From: Thiohalocapsa sp. PB-PSB1
Lineage (GTDB): Bacteria > Pseudomonadota > Gammaproteobacteria > Chromatiales > Chromatiaceae
Assembly: GCA_016745215.1 (NCBI GenBank)
Contig: CP050890.1
Span: forward strand, 868,001-932,000
Direction: 5' to 3'
Length of the DNA stretch: 64,000 nt
Shown: one piece after another, positions 35,726 through 44,465 of the stretch
How the letters are laid out: each line of letters starts with the position of its first letter
Numbering within the stretch: position 1 is the stretch's first letter
Made by a program: the position numbers and the translations under genes
The notes under the pieces: model-generated
What the model was told of the DNA's origin: nothing
The model's database searches: none
Seen by the model: the letters and a program-made list of their open reading frames with translations, nothing else

Positions 35726-36730
35726 TTAAGACGGTCTATAAGCGGACAGGCTGCACTGATAGCCGCCGCTGCTGTAGGTATGCGTAACACTCGCGGGTAT
35801 CCATTCTCCATCCACGCCATCGCGCAGACCTTGCACCGATATTCTGCCTTCGGCGGTCAATTCGGGATTGCCGATCGCGGTCAGGGACAGCGTGCCGGTA
35901 TCGCGTGTCAATTCCTTGAACTTGGCGTCTGCCGCGGCCTGTGCTTCCGCTTCACTGATAAACAGGTGCGCCATGCGATAGACCCCGTCTGAGCGCGGGC
36001 TGCCGCGACTGCGCACCTCGCGTTGCAGGCCATGCTCCAAGTCGTGCCAGAGCGCGACCACAGCCGCGTATTCGGTTTGTTCAGATGTCTGATAGGACCA
36101 GCTCGAGATATCCAGCGGGCCGAGCACCACCGGGCCTACCGGCCGGCCCGAGGCCGTGAGCGCCTCGCCCTTTTCGAGAAACAGCAGGGACTCGCCCGCC
36201 GGCTTCGCCACCGCATCATATTTCTCCGCCAGGCGGGTGAGGAAGCTGAGATCGGATTCGCGGACCTGGTTCTCCACTGCGATCTCGGTGCTGCCCAGTC
36301 CCCGACTGACTCTCGGGCTCAGACCGTTTTCATCTGCGATCGTGGTGACGATGTCCGCGAGGGTGGTGTTGGCCCAGGTGCGGGTGGATTCGTCCAGCAA
36401 TAGGCGCGGAACGCCGCTGACCGAGAGGGTACGCCCCCCGCCGGAGCCGCTGAGACTCACCTGGGTGACCTCGAAGGTCCCCATCTTGACCAAGCGGAAC
36501 TGGTAGCCCATCCACACGGTGATCGCCTTGCCCCGGGGTGGAATGCGCATCGAGCCCCCGGTCGGCGACGGTCGATCATCGAATGTCAGGGATAGCTGGT
36601 CGCTCTCCAGACCGCCGCGATAGGTGACACTCAGCGAGATTAGGCGATCGCGCAAGACCACGCTGGGGAGCAGGCCATCGACGGTCAGGTCATAGCTCGG
36701 CGCACCATAGGGGGCGAGTAGCGCAACCAT
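35726..36730 (-). CDS. baseplate hub protein gpD
   Basis: 334 codons. It is similar to P2 late control protein D/T4 gp27: N-terminal DLTVDGLLPSVVLRDRLISL and TYRGGLESDQLSLTFDDRP, then VWMGYQFRLVKMGTFEVTQV, and ESDLSFLTRLAEKYDAVAKP in the middle. It forms the trimeric hub under the tube and joins it to the spike gpV. The gene starts at the base following the gpX stop. In Afp-type systems hub and spike are fused as one protein; here they are separate as in phage P2. Confidence 0.92.
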   Translation of the reverse strand: MVALLAPYGAPSYDLTVDGLLPSVVLRDRLISLSVTYRGGLESDQLSLTFDDRPSPTGGSMRIPPRGKAITVWMGYQFRLVKMGTFEVTQVSLSGSGGGRTLSVSGVPRLLLDESTRTWANTTLADIVTTIADENGLSPRVSRGLGSTEIAVENQVRESDLSFLTRLAEKYDAVAKPAGESLLFLEKGEALTASGRPVGPVVLGPLDISSWSYQTSEQTEYAAVVALWHDLEHGLQREVRSRGSPRSDGVYRMAHLFISEAEAQAAADAKFKELTRDTGTLSLTAIGNPELTAEGRISVQGLRDGVDGEWIPASVTHTYSSGGYQCSLSAYRPS

Positions 36731-37054
36731 TCACTCATCCCACAGGCGTACGATCCGGGTATCCTTGACTTCCGGGGTGATGTCCGGCAAATAGACACGG
36801 GTGCCGGCGCTGAGCACCAGCCCGCGGTTGGCCAGGCCGGGATTGGCGTCCAGCACCTGTTCGACCACAAGTTCCAGGCGTGAGCTCCCGAATTGTGCCA
36901 GCGACAACAGCTGCTCGGTCAGGCCGCTGCTCGCCTCCGCCAGGCGCGGGTCCAAGGCATAGGCGGCTTGCATGAGCTTTGCGCCCTGGCCGTAATGCTG
37001 CCAGCAGATCGCATCCAGCATGTCGCCGTCTTTGGCCGTGTAATGGGTTGCCAT
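36731..37054 (-). CDS. tail protein gpX (LysM-like)
   Basis: 107 codons. It is longer than P2 gpX (67 residues). Starts YTAKDGDMLDAICWQHYGQG, a LysM-like repeat typical of gpX, and ends with VLSAGTRVYLPDIT. Proteins of this kind glue hub to tube or wedge in the baseplate. It sits between gpU and gpD as in P2-type order. Confidence 0.88.
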   Translation of the reverse strand: MATHYTAKDGDMLDAICWQHYGQGAKLMQAAYALDPRLAEASSGLTEQLLSLAQFGSSRLELVVEQVLDANPGLANRGLVLSAGTRVYLPDITPEVKDTRIVRLWDE

Positions 37055-37063
37055 CGCGAAGTC

Positions 37064-37498
37064 CTACAGGGTCGGTATGAGGTCTTCCAAGTAGCGTTTC
37101 AGACTCAGGGTGAACTCGATCTTGCGGGCCGCGCCGTCTGAGAAAAACACGCTCTTGGTGTCACTGATGCTCTCGATGATCCATCGCCCCCACACCATGC
37201 CCGATCCATCGATGAGGGGCAAGGCCACGCCCAAGCCTCCCGAGAGGCGCATGAGGGTGAGGTGGAGTGAGCCGCCGTGCGATGGCGGATACATGGTTCC
37301 ATTGAGCGTCAGGCTATCCCCCCCAGGTCCGATGAATTGCAGGGCCGGTCCCCCGACGCCGAGGTATTTGAGGGCAGGATCGCCCAAGCGTTGCTGCGTG
37401 GCCCAGGTGTACTGAGTGCTGCGTTGCAGTTGTTCGTAGGCCGGTCCGCCGATGTAGAAGCGGATCGGACCGAGCATCATCATGAATGGCGCTGGCAT
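37064..37498 (-). CDS. tail completion protein gpU
   Basis: 144 codons. It has the conserved MMLGPIRFYI start, AYEQLQRSTQYTWATQQRLG and the C-terminal FSDGAARKIEFTLSLKRY of the gpU family. The middle GMVWGRWIIESISDT is also typical. gpU ends or caps tail structure in P2-like phages. Its start overlaps the stop of the small gene upstream by one base. Confidence 0.92.
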   Translation of the reverse strand: MPAPFMMMLGPIRFYIGGPAYEQLQRSTQYTWATQQRLGDPALKYLGVGGPALQFIGPGGDSLTLNGTMYPPSHGGSLHLTLMRLSGGLGVALPLIDGSGMVWGRWIIESISDTKSVFFSDGAARKIEFTLSLKRYLEDLIPTL

Positions 37499-37665
37499 CA
37501 GGCGTCTCCCTTGTCATAGGGTTTCGGTTCGGTGGTGCCCGTGGTCTTGGTGTTGGCCGTTGACTGAGCCTCCGCCTCGAACTGCTAGGTGGCGGTTAGC
37601 TCTTGTTCAACCTTGGCGCGCAGAGGCCGATAGCGTTCTTTGACGGTGTTGATATGCGTTTGCAT
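37498..37665 (-). pseudogene. small tail-cluster gene with in-frame amber codon
   Basis: Starting at ATG 37665, a 55-codon frame reads MQTHINTVKERYRPLRAKVE, then reaches a TAG at 37585-37587, then continues QFEAEAQSTANTKTTGTTEP to a TGA that overlaps the gpU start. The frame is hydrophilic and fits exactly between fibre and gpU. Either the gene was broken by one substitution, the TAG is read through, or the base is wrong. The function is unknown. Confidence 0.5.
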
Positions 37666-37697
37666 CTCGAGATAGCGCCGTTCCCATGTCTCGTCCG

Positions 37698-39383
37698 CTA
37701 CAGTTTCATGATGTAGCACAAGGCATAATAGGGCGGCCGGTTTTCATGGGGCTGACCTCCACCCGTATTATCAATAGAAAGTGAATGCTTGTGGGCACCT
37801 TGATAGTCTGTGTTGACTTTGCCTCGCCGCCTTCTATCTTTTGGATCAGCATTATCGCCTCCACCCCAAGCCATATCCACAGTTGTATCCTCTTCAATTG
37901 TTCGATATCCGAAAGATAAACCAGGTGCATCTGTCCCTTCTATCCAGTGCCTGTGGTTTTCTGAGCTAGAAGTCGAACCTGTATGAGAGTGTGGTGGTAT
38001 TTGATTTACACTTAGGTTCACTGTTTCAGCACCACCCTTTTCTCCCGGTGTTCCATAAGAGCTATCGCCCTGTTTAAACCCAACTATGAACCTACCTGAC
38101 AAATTAGGTGTATCATTGCTTCCATCACAAAGCGCCCAGCCATCGGGAATGGTATCCACAGCCCTGTGCCACATCATTATCACTCCCCGAGGAATCGGAC
38201 TGCCGTTGGTCGACGAACTATTCTTGCCAAGAGTAACGCCGGTTCCCAGTTTCACCGTCTGATCATCTTTGTTAACCACGGCCACAAGGATCCAATTGCT
38301 GGGGGCATAGAAGTCACTGTGGTAGCGCACTATCTGAAATTCTACTGCGTCATAACTCCCACCAACCCTGTGCACCGCATATAACGCTTCCCAGTCTTTC
38401 AGCAGAACACCATCATCACTCGTGGCGGCGCGATCCTTTCCGTCATACACGTTTGCCGCGGGGATATCGCTGGTCGGCTGCACTATGTTTACATGTCCCT
38501 CAGAAAACGATGCGCCCCGCTCCATTGATATCGCGATAAATCGCCGCGTCCATTTGAGCCGTCCGCCGGGACCGCCCCAGGTCACGGTTCCTCCGCCGCT
38601 GAGCGTGAACTGGGCTTTGATGTAGTCATTGGCGGCCCCGCTGAGTACGCCTGTCCCTGTATCTAATTCAGTGCGAAGGGGCTCCGACGTCCCGATGCCG
38701 ACCTTGCCCGCCGCATCCACGATCACGGCCGATTCATTGGTGCCATCAGCCGATGCCAAGGAGTGGGCGCGCCTGAGGGTCGCGGGGGTAATCGCTTTCT
38801 CGCCATTGCTGCCATCGGTCACCTCCTGAGAGGTTGCCAGGCACAATACCCCCGGCTGGGTCTCGGTAGCCAACGGAAAATCGAAATAGGTGTCTGCGGC
38901 TATGTCGATGGTGTGGTCCTCGGGGAGATCGGGGAGCAGCAGATCAAAGGCTAATAGAAGATCCGTGGTCGGCGTTTTGGACAAGAGCGGCCCTTCGTCG
39001 GGCTCGCGCGCATAAATGGCAAACAATACCGGCTCACCGTTGGCTACACCACCCGTCACATCCGTGACTAAGAATCCGATTTCGTAGATCTCGTACACGT
39101 CTTGGGTGACGCCGGGCGTGTCTAGCTCTTCCTCGGCCGTGGGCGGACCCACGACGGCGGCCACATGCACGCGTTTGCCATCTTGCGTGACCTCCCCGGT
39201 GGCGTTGGCACTTTGCACGCGCGCCTTCAGAACGGTCATCTCGGCGGTGGGCACATAACCATTGTTGTCGTCCCCGCTTCCGACTTGAACATGAGTGATG
39301 CGGAAGTTCTTGGCCGAGCCGATGCCCTCGAGAAGGCGTCGGCGGCCCTCATCGGTAAAGATCGGTGTCAATACGGTATCCAA
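37698..39383 (-). CDS. tail fibre with collar-type C-terminus
   Basis: 561 codons. The N-terminal 160 residues (LTPIFTDEGRRRLLEGIGSA, FRITHVQVGSGD) are the baseplate-attachment domain of P2/Mu-type fibres. A linker follows (ATETQPGVLCLATSQEV), then a middle region, and a C-terminal collar domain from IPRGVIMMWHRAVDTIPDGW to RPPYYALCYIMKL. That domain has His-rich IPPHSHTGST and NHRHWIEG, as in microcystin-dependent-like and tail collar proteins. The 3' part is more AT-rich than the 5' part, which is usual for exchanged receptor-binding tips. It should set target specificity. Confidence 0.92.
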   Translation of the reverse strand: MDTVLTPIFTDEGRRRLLEGIGSAKNFRITHVQVGSGDDNNGYVPTAEMTVLKARVQSANATGEVTQDGKRVHVAAVVGPPTAEEELDTPGVTQDVYEIYEIGFLVTDVTGGVANGEPVLFAIYAREPDEGPLLSKTPTTDLLLAFDLLLPDLPEDHTIDIAADTYFDFPLATETQPGVLCLATSQEVTDGSNGEKAITPATLRRAHSLASADGTNESAVIVDAAGKVGIGTSEPLRTELDTGTGVLSGAANDYIKAQFTLSGGGTVTWGGPGGRLKWTRRFIAISMERGASFSEGHVNIVQPTSDIPAANVYDGKDRAATSDDGVLLKDWEALYAVHRVGGSYDAVEFQIVRYHSDFYAPSNWILVAVVNKDDQTVKLGTGVTLGKNSSSTNGSPIPRGVIMMWHRAVDTIPDGWALCDGSNDTPNLSGRFIVGFKQGDSSYGTPGEKGGAETVNLSVNQIPPHSHTGSTSSSENHRHWIEGTDAPGLSFGYRTIEEDTTVDMAWGGGDNADPKDRRRRGKVNTDYQGAHKHSLSIDNTGGGQPHENRPPYYALCYIMKL

Positions 39384-39466
39384 AGTGCATTCCTCATGAT
39401 GGGTATTGCGTGTCTTTTGCGGTCACCAACGAGCTCATTGCTTCTATCGTCTGGCCATGGCCAATC

Positions 39467-40144
39467 CTAGGCTTTTGCAAGTGGCAGGGAGGGCGTGTCG
39501 AGATTGACCGTGAATCTGGCCAGGTGCACGGCACGGGCCATGCTCCCGATGCTCATTTTATTTTCCAACTGCAGCCCCCCGACCGTCAGCGTGTAGCGGC
39601 TCGTCACCGGCTTGACGGCATCAACGGCGCGCCGAAGATTCCGATAGAGCTTTGCCCCCAATACGCCCGCCGTGGACGACAGGGCCCCCGTAAGGAGCCG
39701 GACCTCAAACGAAAACGGCGTCCTTTTCGGGTCACCTTCCGGTTGCTCCCACCACTCGCGAATGACAAAGGTGCCATCCAACCGGTCGATGCCGTCCAGG
39801 TTCTCCCGCTTCGGATCAATGGTCAATGCCAGGGCTCGGCGCACGGCTTCTTTGATCGCCTCTCTCGTGCCCTTGCCCTTTTGCATCTGCACAGCTTGGG
39901 ACAGTAAAGTGCGCCTGACCCCTTCGGGCCACTGTTCTTGCCAGATAACCAACGACATGGCCCATGCCAACCATGGCAGAAAGTCCCGCGGACATCGATC
40001 AAGGTGCCAGATGTCGAGCATCTTCAATGGAATCTCCCCGATGCGGGCGGTGCTTATCGAAAGCCCACGCTCGAGTGAGGTTGCGTTGGGCGGGAGCAGA
40101 TCCTGTTCCGGCTCTGATGCCAGGCTGTTGTCGGTATGGCTCAT
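39467..40144 (-). CDS. baseplate protein gpI
   Basis: 225 codons. It has the P2 tail protein I pattern: LLPPNATSLERGLSISTAR, LWHLDRCP as DIWHLDRCPRDFLPWLAW, and EGVRRTLLSQAVQMQKGKGT. It forms part of the wedge with gpJ. It begins two bases after the second gpJ gene, so the genes are co-translated. Confidence 0.9.
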   Translation of the reverse strand: MSHTDNSLASEPEQDLLPPNATSLERGLSISTARIGEIPLKMLDIWHLDRCPRDFLPWLAWAMSLVIWQEQWPEGVRRTLLSQAVQMQKGKGTREAIKEAVRRALALTIDPKRENLDGIDRLDGTFVIREWWEQPEGDPKRTPFSFEVRLLTGALSSTAGVLGAKLYRNLRRAVDAVKPVTSRYTLTVGGLQLENKMSIGSMARAVHLARFTVNLDTPSLPLAKA

Positions 40145-40145
40145 T

Positions 40146-41093
40146 TCATGACTCTACAATCGAAATCTGCAACAGGGTGATGTCTTTGTCCTCAGCATCT
40201 GCCTCAGCATCTGCCTCGGGATCGGCGGCGTTGAAGGGTGCGGTATCCAAATCCAGGGTACGATCCGTTGCTGGCTCTTCGAGAATGACCTCGGCGACAC
40301 CAGCCTGGTAGATGGCGGCAAAGAGCTCGTCGCGGAGCAATTCTTTGCCGAGCCGGTGATTGTCGTGAATCAATTGTGTGAGGGCCGCAAGCACCTCGAG
40401 GCGGACCTGTTCCGGCACCGCGCCTGGCTTCAGCGTCAGATTGGCCTTGACGTGATAGGGATAGATCTTGGCCCAGTCGACCTCTACGTTGTCAGTGATC
40501 GACTGAACGGATTGCAGCGCCTCCTGGACAGCCTGGAGAACACCTTCATCGCTTTTCTCCGTACCGTCCCCGCGTCCGTTTCGCGACAACACATGCACGT
40601 GAACCTTTCCCAATTCCTGGTCAGAGGCAAAGACGCTCACATCCTTGATCTGTGCACTCGCCGACAGGGCATGGAAGCGATACTCGCCTTCCGTTCCAGA
40701 CTGGCTCAAGGCATCCATGGCCAGTCGGGCGCGGCCGCGGAGCCGCTCGTCATCTTCCAACTCCATCTCTGAGCTTACCTCGTCGCTGGGACCTATCACG
40801 AGCCGCTTCACCCCGTGTAAAGCGGCAACCTGATCCAAGTCCGAGCCATTGGCGGTGGCCAGCATCACAGCTCGAGCAGCGGTATTGATTCTGGCCTGTA
40901 TCTGCTGTTCACGCCGGGCCATGGTCTTGAACAATGCCTGTATCAACGGCTTTCCCAGGTCAGTGGGCGGTGTTCCTGCTGGTAGGCGGGCAGTCATTGC
41001 TGTACGACAGCGTTGCTCCAGGTCCGCCATGATCTGCTCCAGAGGCTCGCCCTTCGCGAGCTCGGGAAATGGAATTTGCGAGATATTGATCAT
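40146..41093 (-). CDS. baseplate wedge protein gpJ, second copy
   Basis: 315 codons, with standard P2 gpJ features: INISQIPFPELAKGEPLEQI start, ARAVMLATANGSDLDQVAALHGVKR, MELEDDERLRGRARLAMDAL and DVSVFASDQELGKVHVHVLS. It overlaps the longer gpJ-type gene upstream by four bases (ATGA). It is of normal gpJ length, so it is the likely orthologue of P2 gpJ. Confidence 0.92.
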   Translation of the reverse strand: MINISQIPFPELAKGEPLEQIMADLEQRCRTAMTARLPAGTPPTDLGKPLIQALFKTMARREQQIQARINTAARAVMLATANGSDLDQVAALHGVKRLVIGPSDEVSSEMELEDDERLRGRARLAMDALSQSGTEGEYRFHALSASAQIKDVSVFASDQELGKVHVHVLSRNGRGDGTEKSDEGVLQAVQEALQSVQSITDNVEVDWAKIYPYHVKANLTLKPGAVPEQVRLEVLAALTQLIHDNHRLGKELLRDELFAAIYQAGVAEVILEEPATDRTLDLDTAPFNAADPEADAEADAEDKDITLLQISIVES

Positions 41094-42352
41094 TGAGCAG
41101 AATCGCCAGGCCCGGGAATCTCCATGGCGATGCCTTTCGCCATCTCGCCGTTTTCATTGCCGCTGTACACCACGATCTTTCTAGCCTCTTTGGGTATTGA
41201 AACATTCTGAAATGTGTAACCGCGCTTGCCGCCGGCTCGCAGCGCGGTAATCGATGGGTGGCCCTGAAGGCGATTGCCGTCATCATCGGCCCAGTACACG
41301 CCATAGTATTCGAGCCGAACCTCGTGCTCGGGTGGCTCAAACACCAGCTCCCCGGACAACAGGCGTCGATTGGAATCTGTCTTGGTCACGGTGACGTCTT
41401 GAAGGGTGACGCCTTTCACCAGCTCCTCTGGCACGTCTTTGTTGATGGTCACCTGGACATCGTCGCAAAAGGCCGCTTCATCGGTAGCAACTGGAGGGTC
41501 TGTCTTTGGCTCATCGAGAATGGCGTATCTGACACCAGGCCTGAAAACCGCCGCCAGTAGCGCGGATATCAAGACGGGTCTGCCCAGCCTATATTGCTCT
41601 TTCACATAGCGCGTCACGGCCTCCTGGCCTGCACTGGCGACTTCACCAACGCCCGGCATATCGCGCACCCCGATCCGGGCTTTGACCGCATAGCGATGGA
41701 TCGTCGCCATTTTGACAATGACCCGGTGGCCGATCGGCCGAATCGTATCCTCGTCAAGCCTGGCTTGGACCTCTGCCACCAACTGCCGAGACTCCTCCGC
41801 GCGCTCCGGCTGATCAGCAAGACCGGCGTGATCGGGCCAGGGCAACAGGCTGATGTTGACCTCGGCCTCTTGCCGAGGACTTGCCACATGCACGTCTTTG
41901 ATTTGGTGCGGCGCCACGGCCTTGGCAAAGTGGATATAGGCCGCGGCTGTGCCGGCGGTCTGGTAGGCGTCAAACTCCTTGAGGACTCGGCGGCGCATTT
42001 CCTCGGGCGCTTCATCCTGCCAACCAATGAGCCAAGATGCGAGGTTTCGCAATCCGCCGCCGGTCGCCGATGCCAACAAGCAATTTCGTATGGCTTCGTT
42101 GATGCGTTGCCGAATATACAGTTCTCGATACGCCAAAATCTCCAGGACCTTGTTGATGGAATCGCTCTCTGGCAGCGCATGCACCTTGACGCTTAGTGTG
42201 GGATATTCTTTGTCCAGCTCAGCCTGCAGATCATCCTTACAGCTCGAAAGTATCTGCTCGAAGTCCAAACGCTCGACGATGTCGGGCGCAGGGAGTTTGG
42301 CCAAGTCAGCCGCCGTGAGTCGCCCTTCGATCATCGTATAGTCATCTCCCAT
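41090..42352 (-). CDS. baseplate wedge protein gpJ-like, first copy (longer)
   Basis: 420 codons from ATG 42352, preceded by GGAAAGG. It shares the gpJ core: IRNCLLASATGGGLRNLASW, EAPEEMRRRVLKEFDAYQTA and PHQIKDVHVASPRQEAEVNI. About 120 residues are added at the C-terminus, with a beta-rich domain (TVTKTDSNRRLLSGELVFEP, EVRLEYYGVYWADD). P2 has one gpJ, while Afp/PVC systems have two large wedge proteins (Afp11, Afp12). The added domain may decorate the baseplate edge. Confidence 0.88.
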   Translation of the reverse strand: MGDDYTMIEGRLTAADLAKLPAPDIVERLDFEQILSSCKDDLQAELDKEYPTLSVKVHALPESDSINKVLEILAYRELYIRQRINEAIRNCLLASATGGGLRNLASWLIGWQDEAPEEMRRRVLKEFDAYQTAGTAAAYIHFAKAVAPHQIKDVHVASPRQEAEVNISLLPWPDHAGLADQPERAEESRQLVAEVQARLDEDTIRPIGHRVIVKMATIHRYAVKARIGVRDMPGVGEVASAGQEAVTRYVKEQYRLGRPVLISALLAAVFRPGVRYAILDEPKTDPPVATDEAAFCDDVQVTINKDVPEELVKGVTLQDVTVTKTDSNRRLLSGELVFEPPEHEVRLEYYGVYWADDDGNRLQGHPSITALRAGGKRGYTFQNVSIPKEARKIVVYSGNENGEMAKGIAMEIPGPGDSAQ

Positions 42353-42409
42353 ACTAACCTTTCCCCGCCAGGGCGGAAGGGACACGAGCTCGATCCCATC
42401 GCTATGGAT

Positions 42410-43492
42410 TTACAACGGCCCATAAAACGACCATCGTTTCATTCGCGGGACCGGCTGTATCCGTGGTTGCCGGTCGAGCTTTTCAGCAAGCGTCTGCACC
42501 ATATGGCGTAGCATCTGCAGGTCAGACCTGTTCAGGTCTTGCATGCCCTCTATCTTGGTTTCCAGGTCTTTCAGCGCTTGGTGATGCTTTTGGTTGGTTT
42601 GGGCTTCCGTTGTCTCATTAGCCATAGAGAGCAGCCGCGTTATGGTTTTCTGGGTTTCGCTGATTTCCGTGCTCCGCCCACCCGTGTGACGCCCATATTG
42701 GATCTGGGGCGGTTGCAGGATACCCCGCCGTGTCGAAACGCCGTCCGACTTTGCTGTTGTTCCCCACCCCGGGGTTTCCGTTGCGACCAACCGCTCAATG
42801 GTCTTGCCGAAGAGGCGATAAGAAAAGATGGCATCACGCGCGTGTTCCGGCGTTTCATCGATGCGATCAAGCCCTTGCCCGACCCGGCTCTTTTCCCGGG
42901 GGGATGGGAACTCAACAGAGCGATTCCCTTTCTCCTCGAGATGGTTGGGCACGGGCAGAACCGGGACATTCACGGAGGTTTCGATGAGTCTTCCCAAAAC
43001 CGGAAAAGACAGACGATCACGCGACACTGCTGCCAGCGCATGCTCGTTCGACCTCTCGTCGGGGGCGATCTCGGCTTGGCGGTCCGATGCATCGCGAACA
43101 TGGCGGCCGACTCCGTTGAACAGGTTCCGGATGGTCCAGCTCAACCGCCACAGGTTGCGCTGCATTGATTGCCGGATGTGCTGATCGGTTCGGGTCAGGA
43201 GAAAGCCCAGAGGAATCATGAGGGAGGTGGACGCGCTTGACGCCGTGGAGATCCATCTTTTTTCTCTTCCATCCGGCTCTTCGTTATCAGCCGACTGGCC
43301 GATGAATTCCTGATGTCGTTCACCGGCAAAGAGTTCCCACTTCGGCAACAGTCCGCGGCCAAACAGGGGCTCGAGGCAGACAAACGCGGGTAGTTTTACC
43401 CAGGGACTGTCCGGCGCCAAGCTCAGCCGTTTCAGGCTGAGTGCCAGAGGATCTTGATGTGAATGGTCGCGGACTTTGCCCCTGGGTGTCAT
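42410..43492 (-). CDS. unknown protein in the tape-measure position
   Basis: 360 codons. It lies directly after E/E', where the tape measure gene sits in P2. There is no clear similarity. The N-terminal half is basic with a mildly hydrophobic segment (STSLMIPLGFLL, about residue 90). The C-terminal third is a long helix (EISETQKTITRLLSMANETT to HMVQTLAEKLDRQ) fit for a coiled coil. If it is the tape measure it is short, implying a tail near 50 nm at the usual 0.15 nm per residue. An alternative is a cargo or accessory protein. Confidence 0.55.
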   Translation of the reverse strand: MTPRGKVRDHSHQDPLALSLKRLSLAPDSPWVKLPAFVCLEPLFGRGLLPKWELFAGERHQEFIGQSADNEEPDGREKRWISTASSASTSLMIPLGFLLTRTDQHIRQSMQRNLWRLSWTIRNLFNGVGRHVRDASDRQAEIAPDERSNEHALAAVSRDRLSFPVLGRLIETSVNVPVLPVPNHLEEKGNRSVEFPSPREKSRVGQGLDRIDETPEHARDAIFSYRLFGKTIERLVATETPGWGTTAKSDGVSTRRGILQPPQIQYGRHTGGRSTEISETQKTITRLLSMANETTEAQTNQKHHQALKDLETKIEGMQDLNRSDLQMLRHMVQTLAEKLDRQPRIQPVPRMKRWSFYGPL

Positions 43493-43553
43493 AAGTTCTG
43501 TATCTCTTGACCAGCTCTCTGTGCTCAGATGCGGCGGCGCGTCATGCTGCCGA

Positions 43554-43939
43554 TTAGGTTCGTCGACGGCGAATGCGTTCGCTCACGTCGAGCCAGGTGA
43601 TGACCTCGGCTTCCTCGAGATCGAGTAGATCGTTCAATCCCCACCCACTCTGTTGAGCGAGGACGAAAACCGCCTCGCGCAGCGTGGGAGGGTCTAGGAT
43701 AAAAAACCGGTAACGGTCTCCTGAATCTTGGTGTAGTCGGCCATATCCAACTCCTCGATCTCATCGGGAGCCATCTCACACAAATTCGCAATAAACCGCA
43801 CTTCTTTTTCGGCCTGGCTCGCGGACATCTTCTCTACGGCCAAGCGATCGCGAACTTTCGGACGCCGAAGCTGGATCTCGGTCACCTCCTGGCCATTCAC
43901 GCGAAGAGGATATCGAAGCTTGATGGTTGTCTTCTCCAT
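43554..43939 (-). CDS. tail assembly chaperone gpE with -1 frameshift extension E'
   Basis: The zero-frame product (43694-43939, 81 codons) starts MEKTTIKLRYPLRVNGQEVT and is a typical tail chaperone. Its end reads GGT TTT TTA TCC TAG, which holds the slippery heptamer T_TTT_TTA. A -1 slip there continues as ILDPPTLREAVFVLAQQSGW and on to a TAA at 43554-43556, about 44 extra residues with the W-L-E-E-x-x-W pattern of gpE'. P2 uses a closely similar site. The extended form is the chaperone partner of the tape measure. Confidence 0.85.
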
Positions 43940-43964
43940 CGGGTGTCAGTCTCCTCGCAGCAGA

Positions 43965-44465
43965 TTAGAGTCCGATGGCCCCGCGCATCTCCGCCAACTG
44001 ATCCACCCCAGCGATCTTGCGCACCATATTCTCGGCGTCGACCTCGATGATATCGTCACCACCGATGTTGAGGCGGTAGTAGCGCAAGGCCACCATGACC
44101 TTGAGTGGGGCGCGCTCGCCGGCCTTCCAGTTGCCGAAGTCGAGCTCTCGCCATGCACCTCTCAGGGTTACCGTGACAGGCGTCACCCCGGCTTCGCCGT
44201 CGAGGGCTCCGCGCATACTCAGCCCCACTTGCGCCCCATTACTCAAGCCGAACATTTTCAGAATCTCCGGATCGTACTCGGAGAGGGTGAAATCGCACTC
44301 GAGCTTGTTCATGCCCAATTCAAACTCGATGGGCGTGTCCATGCCGCCGGCACGATGCTCTTCAGTCTTCAGCCCTAGCTTGGGTACAGTCACTTCGTCT
44401 ACGCGGCCGGCATAACCGCGGCCATCGACAAACAGATTGAAGTTCTTTAGGACTTTCGGAATCAT
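43965..44465 (-). CDS. major tail tube protein (FII)
   Basis: 166 codons. It is typical of P2 FII: MIPKVLKNFNLFVDGRGYAG, VTVPKLGLKTEEHRAGGMDT, and the YRLNIGGDDIIEVDAENM end. It stacks as hexamer rings to form the inner tube. It overlaps the sheath stop by four bases, giving balanced synthesis. Confidence 0.95.
   Translation of the reverse strand: MIPKVLKNFNLFVDGRGYAGRVDEVTVPKLGLKTEEHRAGGMDTPIEFELGMNKLECDFTLSEYDPEILKMFGLSNGAQVGLSMRGALDGEAGVTPVTVTLRGAWRELDFGNWKAGERAPLKVMVALRYYRLNIGGDDIIEVDAENMVRKIAGVDQLAEMRGAIGL

Noticed and set aside
42539..43168. Plus-strand frame in the injection cluster
   Set aside because: Antisense to the 360-residue gene in the tape-measure slot; no start signal, no family, and against the direction of the whole cluster.
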